Source: Molanna angustata
Lineage: Eukaryota; Arthropoda; Insecta; Trichoptera; Molannidae
Direction: 5' to 3'
Assembly (NCBI GenBank): GCA_963576475.1
Contig: OY754968.1
Location: 19,132,234 to 19,196,233 of the forward strand
Length of the DNA: 64,000 nt
This document shows, one piece after another, positions 54,251-64,000 of the stretch. The notes below the pieces were generated by a model. The model saw nothing but the letters and a program-made list of their open reading frames with translations. It ran no database searches and was not told the origin of the DNA. A program made the translations under genes and the position numbers. The first letter of the stretch is position 1, and each line of letters starts with the position of its first letter.

Positions 54251-54377
54251 GGGAAACTTGGATGCGGGACACTTGGAAGCTAGATAATAGGGTTCGATGG
54301 ATATTGGATTCGAGACACATGGGGCGAAGGACACTTGGGTGCGACGGACTTCCAAGTGTCTCGCTGCCAAGTGTCCT
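54251..54377. mobile_element. Small MITE with ACTTGG...GACACTTGGAAG ends
   Basis: ACTTGGATGCGGGACACTTG, then GAAG, at the left pairs with the inverse CTTCCAAGTGTCTCGCTGCC, then AAGT, at the right (about 20 of 24 positions). The core holds further GACACTTGG or GACACATGG repeats, so the element is built of one repeated word. Confidence 0.65.
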
Positions 54378-54390
54378 AGACCGAATAACA

Positions 54391-54580
54391 GTATTATTAT
54401 AATAATAACAATAATAATCCCGTTTTTTTACCCTGTGCAAGTGGCGAGTTTATTTGTATACCTATGGAAAATTCTTCCATCCAACCAGTGTTTCCAGTCC
54501 AAAGAAGCAATATTAGCGGGATCGAACCCAGAATGCCCGCAGAAACGAAACGGCTTACCAACTGTGTCACGGTGGTCGAT
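54391..54580 (-). mobile_element. SINE1 copy
   Basis: Minus strand: ATCGACCACCGTGACACAGT, TGGTAAGCCGTTTCG, B box GGGTTCGATCCCG, then an internal deletion to CTAATATTGCTTCTTTGGAC. Next come ACTGGTTGGATGGAAGAATT, the tail GCCACTTGCACAGGG and an (ATT)n end that touches the MITE at 54251-54377. Confidence 0.8.
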
Positions 54581-54615
54581 TATCATTTATGAAATCCAAC
54601 TATAAAATCAAATTA

Positions 54616-54805
54616 GATGGGTGGTGGCAGAGCGGTTAGCGCGCTGGGTTAGTAATACAGTGGTCGCGAGTTCGAATCCTGCCACTGCCACGACTTATCT
54701 CGTTCACCTAAAGCACAAGCAATAATTCTTGCTTTAAGGAATTTATGAGAATGTATTATGTAATTGTTTCAATGACATATTCATTCTTTAAAAACAAATC
54801 AAAAT
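54616..54805 (+). mobile_element. SINE3 copy, best-preserved head
   Basis: GATGGGTGGTGGCAGAGCGG, then TTAGCGCGCTGGGTTAG, is a clear A-box region. GGTCGCGAGTTCGAATCCTG holds a perfect B-box core (GTTCGAATCC). TCGTTCACCTAAAGCACAAG and the tail ACATATTCATTCTTTAAAAA follow. The spacing of the boxes is tRNA-like, but the TAATACAGTGG loop region does not give a functional anticodon stem. Confidence 0.8.
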
Positions 54806-55514
54806 TTGGTTGCAGTAGGTACCTATATACCTCTACGAGTAGCTGAAAAGGGTCGCATAGAACAGGTCAAAATTGAAGGAAATTGAGGCTTTGCAGCCAA
54901 AAACTCTTCAGGATTGAATTAAGAGAAGAGGAATGTTCCGAGATTCGAACTCAGGGTTTTTAACTCAGACTCCTTTCTCGAGTTGCAACAAACAAAAAAA
55001 AAAACAAAGTAAAATGTGGAGCTTAAACTCTCCATCCACAATGTTACAGGGGTATAATTTTGCATTATTTACAAAAAGTTTACTATAAGTCGTTTTCTCA
55101 ATTTTTTTGTCCCTGATTAGTTCCTAATTCTATTGTTAAGAAATCAATATATGCGTAATGTAGATAAATAGGATTTATCATAAGTGCTGTTTAATGAATC
55201 AGGATTATATTATTTTTTACATTTTTAAAACACCACGGCGCAGCGATTAAATTTCGTCAAGTTTTTAATGCAATTACTACATTGGGTATGCAGGTATATT
55301 AATAATTTATATGGCAGAGTATCGTTTAAATTTTACGATAGAAAATATCAATAATACAAAGTTGGAAATTCACCTATTTTCGTCTTATGTTTCATTATCT
55401 GGTATCAATTACTCGATCATATAATATTAAAAATATCGACTGAAATTCATTTAATATCTATTTTGTTATTTTATATACCAAGTACCTATACTGTATACGA
55501 AAAATTTGTAATGT
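54806..55514. other. AT-rich block, nothing recognised
   Basis: 54990-55060 (AAATGTGGAGCTTAAACTCT, CCATCCACAATG) resembles the TGGAGAGTTTAG motif bordering the 313-bp satellite. Otherwise featureless. Confidence 0.3.
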
Positions 55515-55860
55515 ACACTGAAAAAAATAATTTAACTAAACTGTTCGGTTACCGATATTTTAACTAAACTTCTGTAAATAGTAGATAAAGTTTAATCATT
55601 ACAACTGTACCGGTTTGATTGTATGCACTAATCACAGTTTGGTTAAGAAGCCTTATGTCATTACTTTCCAAACAGTTTGTTCTAATTAGTCAAACCAAAT
55701 TACCAACCAAACTATTTGGTTGAAACAACAAACCGTTTAGTTCTTAGTACAAAACGATGTTGGCTATTTTTAAACAAACCATAAGGTTAAAAAAGATTTT
55801 TAAACAAAATAGTTTTGTTAATCATAGCTAAATTGGCTTGTTTGTAGGATCTAACGAAAG
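55515..55860. repeat. Region dense in AAACTGTTTGGTTAA-like words
   Basis: Words such as AACTAAACTGTTCGGTTA, CAGTTTGGTTAAGAAG, CAAACAGTTTGTTC, CCAACCAAACTATTTGGTTG and AACCGTTTAGTTC recur in both orientations. This suggests a decayed foldback element. The left edge CACTGAAAAAAATAATTT resembles transposon ends seen in other insects. Boundaries are uncertain. Confidence 0.45.
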
Positions 55861-56160
55861 AGTTCAGTTAATATATATCAAATTTTTGTTTACTGCCGCA
55901 CGCACCGTCGCGCCGGCCGCCATTTGTAATATTTGGTTCATACATAAACACAAACGCTTGCCCAGTGACACTTTTTGTCCGGTAAAGGTGTTTTATTATT
56001 TGTAATGTATATAGGTACAAAAACCAGACAGTAATTATTTATAAATGATGGAGAAGTAGTCAACGTTGAACCATTGTTAAATATATATATTTTCAATGAA
56101 CAAATTAATATACTAAAGTATTTTTCCACAGAATTCGATAAATATGACCGAACGTTTTCG
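55861..56160. other. Spacer with a short GC-rich patch
   Basis: CGCACGCACCGTCGCGCCGG, then CCGCCATTTG (55898-55927), stands out from AT-rich surroundings. No gene. Confidence 0.3.
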
Positions 56161-56870
56161 CCTCTCTTAACAAAATATTTTGTTCTTAATGTTAATATTG
56201 AAAACCTCTCTTCTTAACAAAATATTTTGTTCTTAATGTTAATATTGAAAACCTCTCTCCTTGACAAAATATTTTGTTCTTAATGTTCAAATTGAAAACC
56301 TCTCTTCTTAAGAAAATATTTTGTTCTTTATGTTCATATTGAAAACCTCTCTTCTTAACAAAATATTTTGTTCTTAATGTTCATATTGAAAACCTCTCTC
56401 CTTGATAATATCTTTTGTTCTTAATGTTCATATAGAAAACCTCTCTTCTTGACAAAATACTTTGTTCTTAATGTTCATATTGAAAACCTCTCTTCTTGAC
56501 TAAATATTTTGTTCTTAATGTTCATATTGAAAACCTCTCTTCTTGACTAAATATTTTGTTCTTAATGTTCATATTGAAAACCTCTCTCCTTGACAATATC
56601 TTTTGTTCTTAATGTTCATATTGAAAACCTCTCTTCTTGACAAAATATCTTGTTCTTAATGTTCATATTGAAAACCTCTCTTCTTAATAAAATATTTTGT
56701 TCTTAATGTTCATATTGAAAACCTCTCTTCTTGACAATATCTTTTGTTCTTAATGTTCATATTGAAAACCTCTCTTCTTGACAAAATATCTTGTTCTTAA
56801 TGTTCATATTGAAAACCTCTCTCCTTGACAATATCTTTTGTTCTTAATGTTCACATTGAAAACCTCTCTT
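56161..56870. repeat. 47-bp minisatellite, 15 units
   Basis: CCTCTCTTCTTGACAAAATA, TTTTGTTCTTAATGTTCATA, TTGAAAA repeats with starts at 56205, 56252, 56299, 56346, 56393 and on to 56863, spacing exactly 47 (the first unit is 44). Many units contain the perfect 16-bp palindrome AACAAAATATTTTGTT. Variants (CTCCTTGACAATATC, GACTAAAT, AAAATATCTTG) recur at several positions, indicating spread of variant units by unequal exchange. Confidence 0.95.
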
Positions 56871-57595
56871 TTTTTATTTTTCATAAAAATAATTTTCTTT
56901 CCGGACATATTCAATTATTATTGAAGATTAAAGGCGGAATGTTTAAAATATATTTATGAGAATCTGTTTTGGTAGAAATTTTATTAGAATGATGTGAAGA
57001 GATATCACGTAGACATTTTATGTCATATATGTCAAGAAATATAAAGTTTAATCCATGGCTTGTGTCATCGCTGTGTGATATTAAGGTATTAACTGAGATA
57101 GGTACCTTCCTGTGTATAATGTACACTCTTCACTCACGCCTTCCATATCTGCGATTTACGGTAACCTTTTTTGAAAATGCGCTGCAAATAAATGTTCAAC
57201 TTAATTTCTAGTTCATTTAACACTGTGAAGCAATACGGTTAATAGAATATTACTGAATTTGTATTTGGTCTTAATTTATTTAAAAGTCTTGCAATCTCAA
57301 AAATTTGTATTTCATCAAATAAAATTAAAAAATGATTATATAATGGACAATAACTGATATTTTTGTGAACATATTTACGAAAAAAAAAAACAACACTTGA
57401 TGAAAAATTACGCATATACCTAGTCTTGGTCCAAGTGCAAGTGCAAGACTGCGGTTAGTTTTGTTCATTAGTGAACTTGTGGTGTCATGACACGATAATA
57501 TTTATATTAACAGTATAGAATGAATTCAACACATATTTTTGAGATACGTGAAGTACAAATTTGGTAATAACTACAAACATGAATGATAATAACTA
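56871..57595. other. AT-rich block, nothing recognised
   Basis: Short frames only. No repeat terminus. Confidence 0.3.
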
Positions 57596-57885
57596 ATGAT
57601 TTTACAGACAAGACGAAGGACCTTAGACTTTATGTACCATTATGACATAATAAACTACAATATTGACTGTACAGACTTACTGAAAATTATTAACTTTAAC
57701 GTACCAAACAGACGAGCAAGGCACATCTCAACAATCTTTTTAGACAAAAAAAAACCACCTATGCCGTTCAGAATTCGCCATTGTACCGATTCCATATCAC
57801 ATATAATAATTTGGAAAGGATCAGGTTCATAGATATATTCTGTATGTCCAGGATCATTTTCAGGAGCCACATTAAACAGGAATAA
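57596..57885 (+). pseudogene. LINE-F ORF C-terminus
   Basis: A frame reads QTRRRTLDFMYHYDIINY, NIDCTDLLKIINFNVPNR, RARHISTIFLDKK, FRIRHCTDSISHI, then a frame change and IDIFCMSRIIFRSHIKQE before a stop at 57883. The pattern RRxxLDxxFLYxLINxxIDCxxLLxxINFxVPRRxxR...PxxRxCxxxN...LDIFxxSxxxFR is the standard end of a large class of insect LINEs. One frameshift near 57825. It is separated from LINE-E (opposite strand) by less than 90 bp. Confidence 0.75.
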
Positions 57886-57967
57886 TTCATTGTTTTGTTA
57901 CCAGCAGTGAGTAGGTACATGTAACATGAAATCAAAGGTGGGCTGATTAAGTTACAATTATTACTTA

Positions 57968-58178
57968 TGTTATTCTTATTCTTCTTCTTATTTCGTGTCA
58001 GCAAAGCATTTAAATAATTTTCTGTCAGTGCCTAGCAACGTCAATAACACAATCATTAAGATCGTGCATGGTGCAGTTGACTGGACTTGAGGGGCAGCTG
58101 CACAAATGTGCGGTGGTCTGCTGCTCTCCACAGTCACATGTCGTTGGTATTCCCTGTTGCAGGAAACCCCATTTTTTA
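57968..58178 (-). pseudogene. LINE-E ORF C-terminus with Cys/His motif
   Basis: Minus-strand translation of 58010-58177 gives KKWGFLQQGIPTTCDCGE, QQTTAHLCSCPSSPVNCT, MHDLNDCVIDVARH, then TGA, then QKII and a stop. CDCGxxxQTxxHLxxCP is the conserved Cys-His ending of a family of insect LINE reverse transcriptases. The TGA stands where W is expected (ARHWQKII-type ending), so a single substitution closes the frame early. An AAG-type tail (TTCTTATTCTTCTTCTTATT on the plus strand) ends the copy at about 57968. Confidence 0.75.
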
Positions 58179-58834
58179 TTCTTATTTATTATATTGTTTG
58201 ATTTTTATTTTTGTACGTTGCCTATTTTTTAAACATATAAATGAAAAAGTAAATAAATGACATAAGATCGTCTTTACAAACCTATTACGTTTCTAAGTAG
58301 AGAAGATATTATTGCCAAACAAATACACCTATTTCATAGAGTTATTAGTATCCTGAGTCGCATACAACGGTTGGATATTGGAGAAAATTTAGTAACGTAG
58401 ACCGCAGTAAAACTGACGTACCAGACTTCAAAATTCACGCAGGTACCGAAAAAAAAATCGTCTTTGGAATAATAATAATCCTGGTATGTGCATAGTATAA
58501 AGCTGTCATGAAACAAAATAAATTAAATATGGAAAGCCTTTATTGTACTAATACCCGCTACCACCCTATGGCAGAAATGCTAAAATGGATTTAACCAACT
58601 CAACGCTAGAATATGTACCAAGCTAACACAAAAGTCCATCTATATTTTAATCCCTATTTACGTGTGTCATAAAGATAATATTTACATGAAAATGTTAAAT
58701 ATAGTAAGATATAGTAAAATAAAACATTTGATGGAAAAAATCACTCATCGATTTGTTGTTAGGTTTGAATATCAATTAAAAAAACGAGTGGGTTGTGGCC
58801 AACACTAAACTCTCCACACCACAAATATTGACAA
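58179..58834. other. Spacer leading into the satellite
   Basis: 58781-58822 (AAACGAGTGGGTTGTGGCCA, ACACTAAACTCTCCACACCA) is a dispersed motif. A weaker copy lies at 20.45 kb and its GTGTGGAGAGT core recurs inverted at 63.87 kb. The array may therefore lie within a larger mobile element. Confidence 0.4.
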
Positions 58835-61800
58835 TGAAATATTTTATTCATTCTAAATTTTACTACCAGGAATATAAATTTTCTAACGATAGTATATTTT
58901 CATGTTAAGATAGACAAACTATTAATGCCGTATAGTGAAGAATGCTTATGTTGTATGAAATATTTTAAAAAAAGCAGATAAATTTTGATTTAAAGAACGC
59001 GAGAGCATTTTCAAAATTTTGACACGTGATATCATATGAAGATTTTTTTGTTATTTATGGAAAGCTAATCAGTTCTATGTTCAAGCTCTTTACATTATAA
59101 CATGAAATCAAATTACTGAACGTTTCCATACATAGAAATTTATCTAATTTCATTTTTATTCATACTAAATGTTACTATCAGGAATATAAATTTTCTTCCG
59201 ATAGTATATTTTTATGTTAAGATAGACAAACTATTAATGCAGTATAGGGAAGAATGCTTATGTTGTATGAAATATTTTTAAAAAAGCACATAAATTTTGT
59301 TTTAAAGAACGCAAGAGTATTTTCCAAATTTTGACAGGTGATATCATATGAAGAATTTTTTTGTTATTTATGGAAAGCTAATCAGTTCTATGTTCAAGCT
59401 CTTTACATTATAACATGAAATCAAATTACTGAACTTTTCCATACATAGAAATTTATCTAATTACATTTTTATTCATACTAAATGTTACTACCAGGAATAT
59501 AAATTTTCTTCCGATAGTATATTTTTATGTTAAGATAAACAAACTATTAATGCAGTATAGTGAAGAATGCTTATGTTGTATGAAATATTTTAAAAAAAGC
59601 AGATAAATTTTGATTTAAAGAACGCGAGAGCATTTTCAAAATTTTGACACGTGATATCATATGAAGATTTTTTTGTTATTTATGGAAAGCTAATCAGTTC
59701 TATGTTCAAGCTCTTTACATTATAACATGAAATCAAATTACTGAACGTTTCCATACATAGAAATTTATCTAATTACATTTTTATTCATACTAAATGTTAC
59801 TATCAGGAATGTAAATTTTCTTCCGATAGTATATTTTTATGTTAAGATAAACAAACTATTAATGCAGTATAGTGAAGAATGCTTATGTTGTATGAAATAT
59901 TCTAAAAAAAGCAGATAAATTTTGTTCTAAAGAACGCGAGAGCATTTTCCAAATTTTGACACGTGATATCATATGAAGATTTTTTTGTTATTTATGGAAA
60001 GCTAATCAGTTCTATGTTCAAGCTCTTTACATTATAACATGAAATCAAATTACTGAACGTTTCCATACATAGAAATTTATCTAATTACATTTTTATTCAT
60101 ACTAAATGTTACTATCAGGAATATAAATTTTCTTCCGATAGTATATTTTTATGTTAAGATAGACAAACTATTAATGCAGTATAGGGAAGAATGCTTATGT
60201 TGTATGAAATATTTTAAAAAAAGCAGATAAATTTTGTTCTAAATAACGCGAGAGCATTTTCCAAATTTTGACAGGTGATATCATATGAAGATTTTTTTTG
60301 TTATTTATGGAAAGCTATTCAGTTCTATGTTCAAGCTCTTTACATTATAACATGAAATCAAATTACTGAACTTTTCCATACATAGAAATTTATCTAATTA
60401 CATTTTTATTCATACTAAATGTTACTATCAGGAATGTAAATTTTCTTCCGATAGTATATTTTTATGTTAAGATAAACAAACTATTAATGCAGTATAGTGA
60501 AGAATGCTTATGTTGTATGAAATATTTTAAAAAAAGCAGATAAATTTTGTTCTAAAGAACGCGAGAGCATTTTCCAAATTTTGACAGGTGATATCATATG
60601 AAGATTTTTTTTGTTATTTATGGAAAGCTAATCAGTTCTATGTTCAAGCTCTTTACATTATAACATGATTTCAAATTACTGAACTTTTCCATACATAGAA
60701 ATTTATCTAATTACATTTTTATTCATACTAAATGTTACTATCAGGAATATAAATTTTCTTCCGATAGTATATTTTTATGTTAAGATAGACAAACTATTAA
60801 TGCAGTATAGGGAAGAATGCTTATGTTGTATGAAATATTTTAAAAAAAGCAGATAAATTTTGTTCTAAAGAACGCGAGAGCATTTTCCAAATTTTGACAG
60901 GTGATATCATATGAAGATTTTTTTTGTTATTTATGGAAAGCTAATCAGTTCTATGTTCAAGCTCTTTACATTATAACATGAAATCAAATTACTGAACTTT
61001 TCCATACATAGAAATTTATCTAATTACATTTTTATTCATACTAAATGTTACTATCAGGAATGTAAATTTTCTTCCGATAGTATATTTTTATGTTAAGATA
61101 AACAAACTATTAATGCAGTATAGTGAAGAATGCTTATGTTGTATGAAATATTCTAAAAAAAGCAGATAAATTTTGTTCTAAAGAACGCGAGAGCATTTTC
61201 CAAATATTGACAGGTGATATCATATGAAGATTTTTTTTGTTATTTATGGAAAGCTAATCAGTTCTATGTTCAAGCTCTTTACATTATAACATGAAATCAA
61301 ATTACTGAACTTTTCCATACATAGAAATTTATCTAATTACATTTTTATTCATACTAAATGTTACTATCAGGAATGTAAATTTTCTTCCGATAGTATATTT
61401 TTATGTTAAGATAAACAAACTATTAATGCAGTATAGTGAAGAATGCTTATGTTGTATGAAATATTTTAAAAAAAGCAGATAAATTTTGTTCTAAAGAACG
61501 CGAGAGCATTTTCCAAATTTTGACAGGTGATATCATATGAAGATTTTTTTTGTTATTTATGGAAAGCTAATCAGTTCTATGTTCAAGCTCTTTACATTAT
61601 AACATGAAATCAAATTACTGAACTTTTCCATACATAGAAATTTATCTAATTACATTTTTATTCATACTAAATGTTACTATCAGGAATGTAAATTTTCTTC
61701 CGATAGTATATTTTTATGTTAAGATAAACAAACTATTAATGCAGTATAGTGAAGAATGCTTATGTTGTATGAAATATTCTAAAAAAAGCAGATAAATTTT

Positions 61801-63112
61801 GTTCTAAAGAACGCGAGAGCATTTTCCAAATTTTGACAGGTGATATCATATGAAGATTTTTTTTGTTATTTATGGAAAGCTAATCAGTTCTATGTTCAAG
61901 CTCTTTACATTATAACATGAAATCAAATTACTGAACTTTTCCATACATAGAAATTTATCTAATTACATTTTTATTCATACTAAATGTTACTATCAGGAAT
62001 GTAAATTTTCTTCCGATAGTATATTTTTATGTTAAGATAAACAAACTATTAATGCAGTATAGTGAAGAATGCTTATGTTGTATGAAATATTTAAAAAAAA
62101 GCAGATAAATTTTGTTCGAAAGAACGCGAGAGCATTTTCCAAATTTTGACAGGTGATATCATATGAAGATTTTTTTTGTTATTTATGGAAAGTTAATCAG
62201 TTCTATGTTCAAGCTCTTTACATTATAACATGAAATCAAATTACTGAACTTTTCCATACATAGAAATTTATCTAATTACATTTTTATTCATACTAAATGT
62301 TACTATCAGGAATATAAATTTTCTTCCGATAGTATATTTTTATGTTAAGATAAACAAACTATTAATGCAGTATAGTGAAGAATGCTTATGTTGTATGAAA
62401 TATTTTAAAAAAAGCAGATAAATTTTGTTTTAAAGAACGCGAAGGCATTTTCAAAATTTTGACACGTGATATTATATGAAGATTTTTTTTTGATTTATGG
62501 AAAGCTAATCAGTTCTATGTTCAAGTTCTTTACATTATAACATGAAATCAAATTACTGAACGTTTCCATACATAGAAATTTATCTAATTACATTTTTATT
62601 CATACTAAATGTTACTATCAGGAATATAAATTTTCTTCCGATAGTATATTTTTATGTTAAGATAAACAAACTATTAATGCAGTATAGTGAAGAATGCTTA
62701 TGTTGTATGAAATATTTTAAAAAAAGCAGATAAATTTTGTTCTAAAGAACGCGAGAGCATTTTCCAAATTTTGACAGGTGATATCATATGAAGATTTTTT
62801 TTGTTATTTATGGAAAGCTAATCAGTTCTATGTTCAAGCTCTTTACATTATAACATGAAATCAAATTACTGAACTTTTCCATACATAGAAATTTATCTAA
62901 TTACATTTTTATTCATACTAAATGTTACTAACAGGAATATAAATTTTCTTCCGATAGTATATTTTTATGTTAAGATAGACAAACTATTAATGCAGTATAG
63001 TGAAGACTGCTTATGTTGTATGAAATATTTTAAAAAAAGCAGATAAATTTTGTTTCAAAGAGCGTTAGAGCATTTTGACAATGTTGACACGTGATATCAT
63101 ATGAAGAAATTT
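58835..63112. repeat. 313-bp satellite array, 14 units
   Basis: ATTAATGC landmarks fall at 58921, 59233, 59546, 59858, 60170, 60483, 60796, 61109, 61422, 61735, 62048, 61735+626=62361, 62673 and 62986, giving spacings of 312 or 313. Each unit carries GGAATATAAATTTTCTTCCG, GAAGAATGCTTATGTTGTAT, a GACACGTGATATCATATGAA or GACAGGTGATATCATATGAA block, and GGAAAGCTAATCAGTTCTAT. Central units are nearly identical, while the first and last are more diverged, as expected from unequal exchange. No transcript or protein is implied. Confidence 0.95.
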
Positions 63113-63895
63113 TATGATATCTATGAAAAGCTAATCAGTTCTAAGTTCAAGCTATTAATATTCTTATATCAATATGAAATCAATGAACTGAACATTGCCA
63201 AATATAAAAAAATTCTCTTGTTACATATAAGTTTCATACAAATATCCATTAAATAAAATATAATTTTTGAAACCGTTGAATATTTTTCTTTTAACATTGA
63301 CCAACTTTGAATACAATTTTATGAAGATTCTTGGTGTTGTATAAATAGTTGAAACCAAATTAAAATATCTCTAATTTCCAGGTCGTGAGAGCATTTTTTC
63401 AGTTTTAATAGATGAAATCATAAAGAAACATTGGGAAAAAATGAACCGTTGTCTATGGAAAACTAATCAGCTCTAAGTTTATGGACTTAACACATGTGAT
63501 ATCAATATGAAGTCAATCGGACTTATAGTTTGGGCTGCAGAGAGGACACAAAAAAAAAACAACGTAAATGATGAATTCATAGAGAAGAAATCAAAAGTTG
63601 TCTATGGAAAACTAATCAGCTATAGGTCTTTGCACTTTACACATATGATGATAATATGAAGTCGATCAGACTTATAGTTTGGGCTGTAGAGAGGACACAA
63701 AAAAGATAAATGCTACGGCGTACGGCGTACGGCGTATACGCCATACACACAAACACATCACGACGAAACTCATAGTGTGCATTCTCTACATGATACCCAT
63801 TGAGAAATTGATGTAAAAAAAATACGCTTAAATTTTGCGAAATCATGACTCTCCCCTATTCCATAGTGTGGAGAGTAATAATAATAAACTGTTTT
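63113..63895. repeat. Diverged satellite-related block
   Basis: CTATGGAAAACTAATCAGCT recurs at about 63454 and 63603 (149 bp apart), together with TATGAAGTCAATCGGACTTA, TAGTTTGGGCTGCAGAGAGG in both copies. These are related to the GGAAAGCTAATCAGTTC part of the 313-bp unit. Three tandem CGGCGTA heptamers and GGCGTATACGCC lie at 63716-63742. CTCTCCCCTATTCCATAGTG, then TGGAGAGT, at 63851-63878 is an inverted repeat. Confidence 0.6.
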
Positions 63896-64000
63896 TTCTA
63901 GTATATAATTTTTCTTCCGATAGTATATTTTTATGATAAGATAGACAAACTTTTAATGCAGTATGGTGTAGAATGCTTATGTTGTATGAAATATTTTAAA
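63896..64000. repeat. 313-bp satellite resumes, cut by window end
   Basis: TTTTTCTTCCGATAGTATAT, TTTTATGATAAGATAGACAA, then AATGCAGTATGGTGTAGAAT and GCTTATGTTGTATGAAATAT match the main unit. The array continues beyond the window, so its true length is unknown. Confidence 0.85.

Noticed and set aside
54616..54700. Functional tRNA gene
   Set aside because: A and B boxes are present, but the anticodon and acceptor arms do not fold properly and the sequence continues into a SINE3 body with dispersed copies.
56161..56870. CRISPR-like array
   Set aside because: The 47-bp units are contiguous with no unique spacers, no associated genes, and the genome is eukaryotic. It is a minisatellite.

Overview
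The window reads as a gene-poor, AT-rich stretch of an arthropod nuclear genome, most probably a moth or butterfly. The grounds are: decayed RTE-like and other non-LTR retrotransposon 3' ends, tRNA-derived SINEs, a Helitron-like family carrying a GT microsatellite, many short foldback elements, and the very frequent TAGGTA/TACCTA hexamers that I associate with lepidopteran intergenic DNA. The species is not identifiable from the sequence alone. I found no intact host protein gene, no rRNA or genuine tRNA gene, no operon structure and no CRISPR array. Every open frame I recognise is a retrotransposon remnant. The others are short, unsupported, or lie in tandem repeats.

Layout. 0.2-2.4 kb: two neighbouring copies of a Helitron-like element (further copies at 31.0-32.0 and 49.3-50.2 kb, and a solo terminus at 52.75 kb). 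2.4-12.4 kb: mostly single-copy AT-rich DNA with GC-richer islands, SINE1 copies near 6.5-7.0 kb, a long-TIR foldback at 8.6-9.1 kb and a TTAA-flanked MITE at 9.7-10.0 kb. 12.4-13.5 kb: LINE-A, LINE-B and SINE-B remnants in series. 15.6 kb: a foldback MITE. 18.0-18.5 kb: a DNA transposon with TIRs. 19.4 kb: a LINE-H 3' end. 22.1-25.1 kb: SINE2, a small MITE, a TIR-bounded 1.5-kb composite holding LINE-I and SINE-B, then a GC island. 30.0-30.8 kb: SINE-B nested in SINE3, then SINE1. 32.6-33.1 kb: an apparently perfect 144-bp tandem repeat. 33.7-36.4 kb: LINE-G, SINE2, a LINE-A-in-LINE-B chimera and LINE-C. 37.5-38.1 kb: SINE-B and SINE2. 39.9-40.3 kb: a 68-bp tandem array. 41.1-41.8 kb: LINE-D and an unrecognised frame. 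43.1-44.4 kb: SINE1 split by a TTAA MITE, then LINE-C. 47.8-48.4 kb: LINE-G UTR split by a foldback MITE, then a perfect hairpin. 51.6-52.2 kb: LINE-B. 53.8-54.8 kb: LINE-G UTR, a MITE, SINE1 and SINE3. 56.2-56.9 kb: a 47-bp minisatellite. 57.6-58.2 kb: LINE-F and LINE-E C-termini. 58.8-64.0 kb: a 313-bp satellite, still running at the window edge.

How the parts work together. The best-supported biology is parasitism among mobile elements. SINE1 has the same 3' tail and the same stem-loop as LINE-G. SINE-B shares a terminal motif with LINE-B. Both fit SINEs that borrow the reverse transcriptase of a partner LINE. Nesting gives a relative order: SINE1 before the TTAA MITE, SINE3 before SINE-B, LINE-B before LINE-A, and LINE-G before the CTGCCCCCC foldback. 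Family letters (LINE-A to LINE-J, SINE1-3, SINE-B) are my own labels for this window, not database names. Boundaries were read by eye and are approximate unless a terminal motif is quoted.
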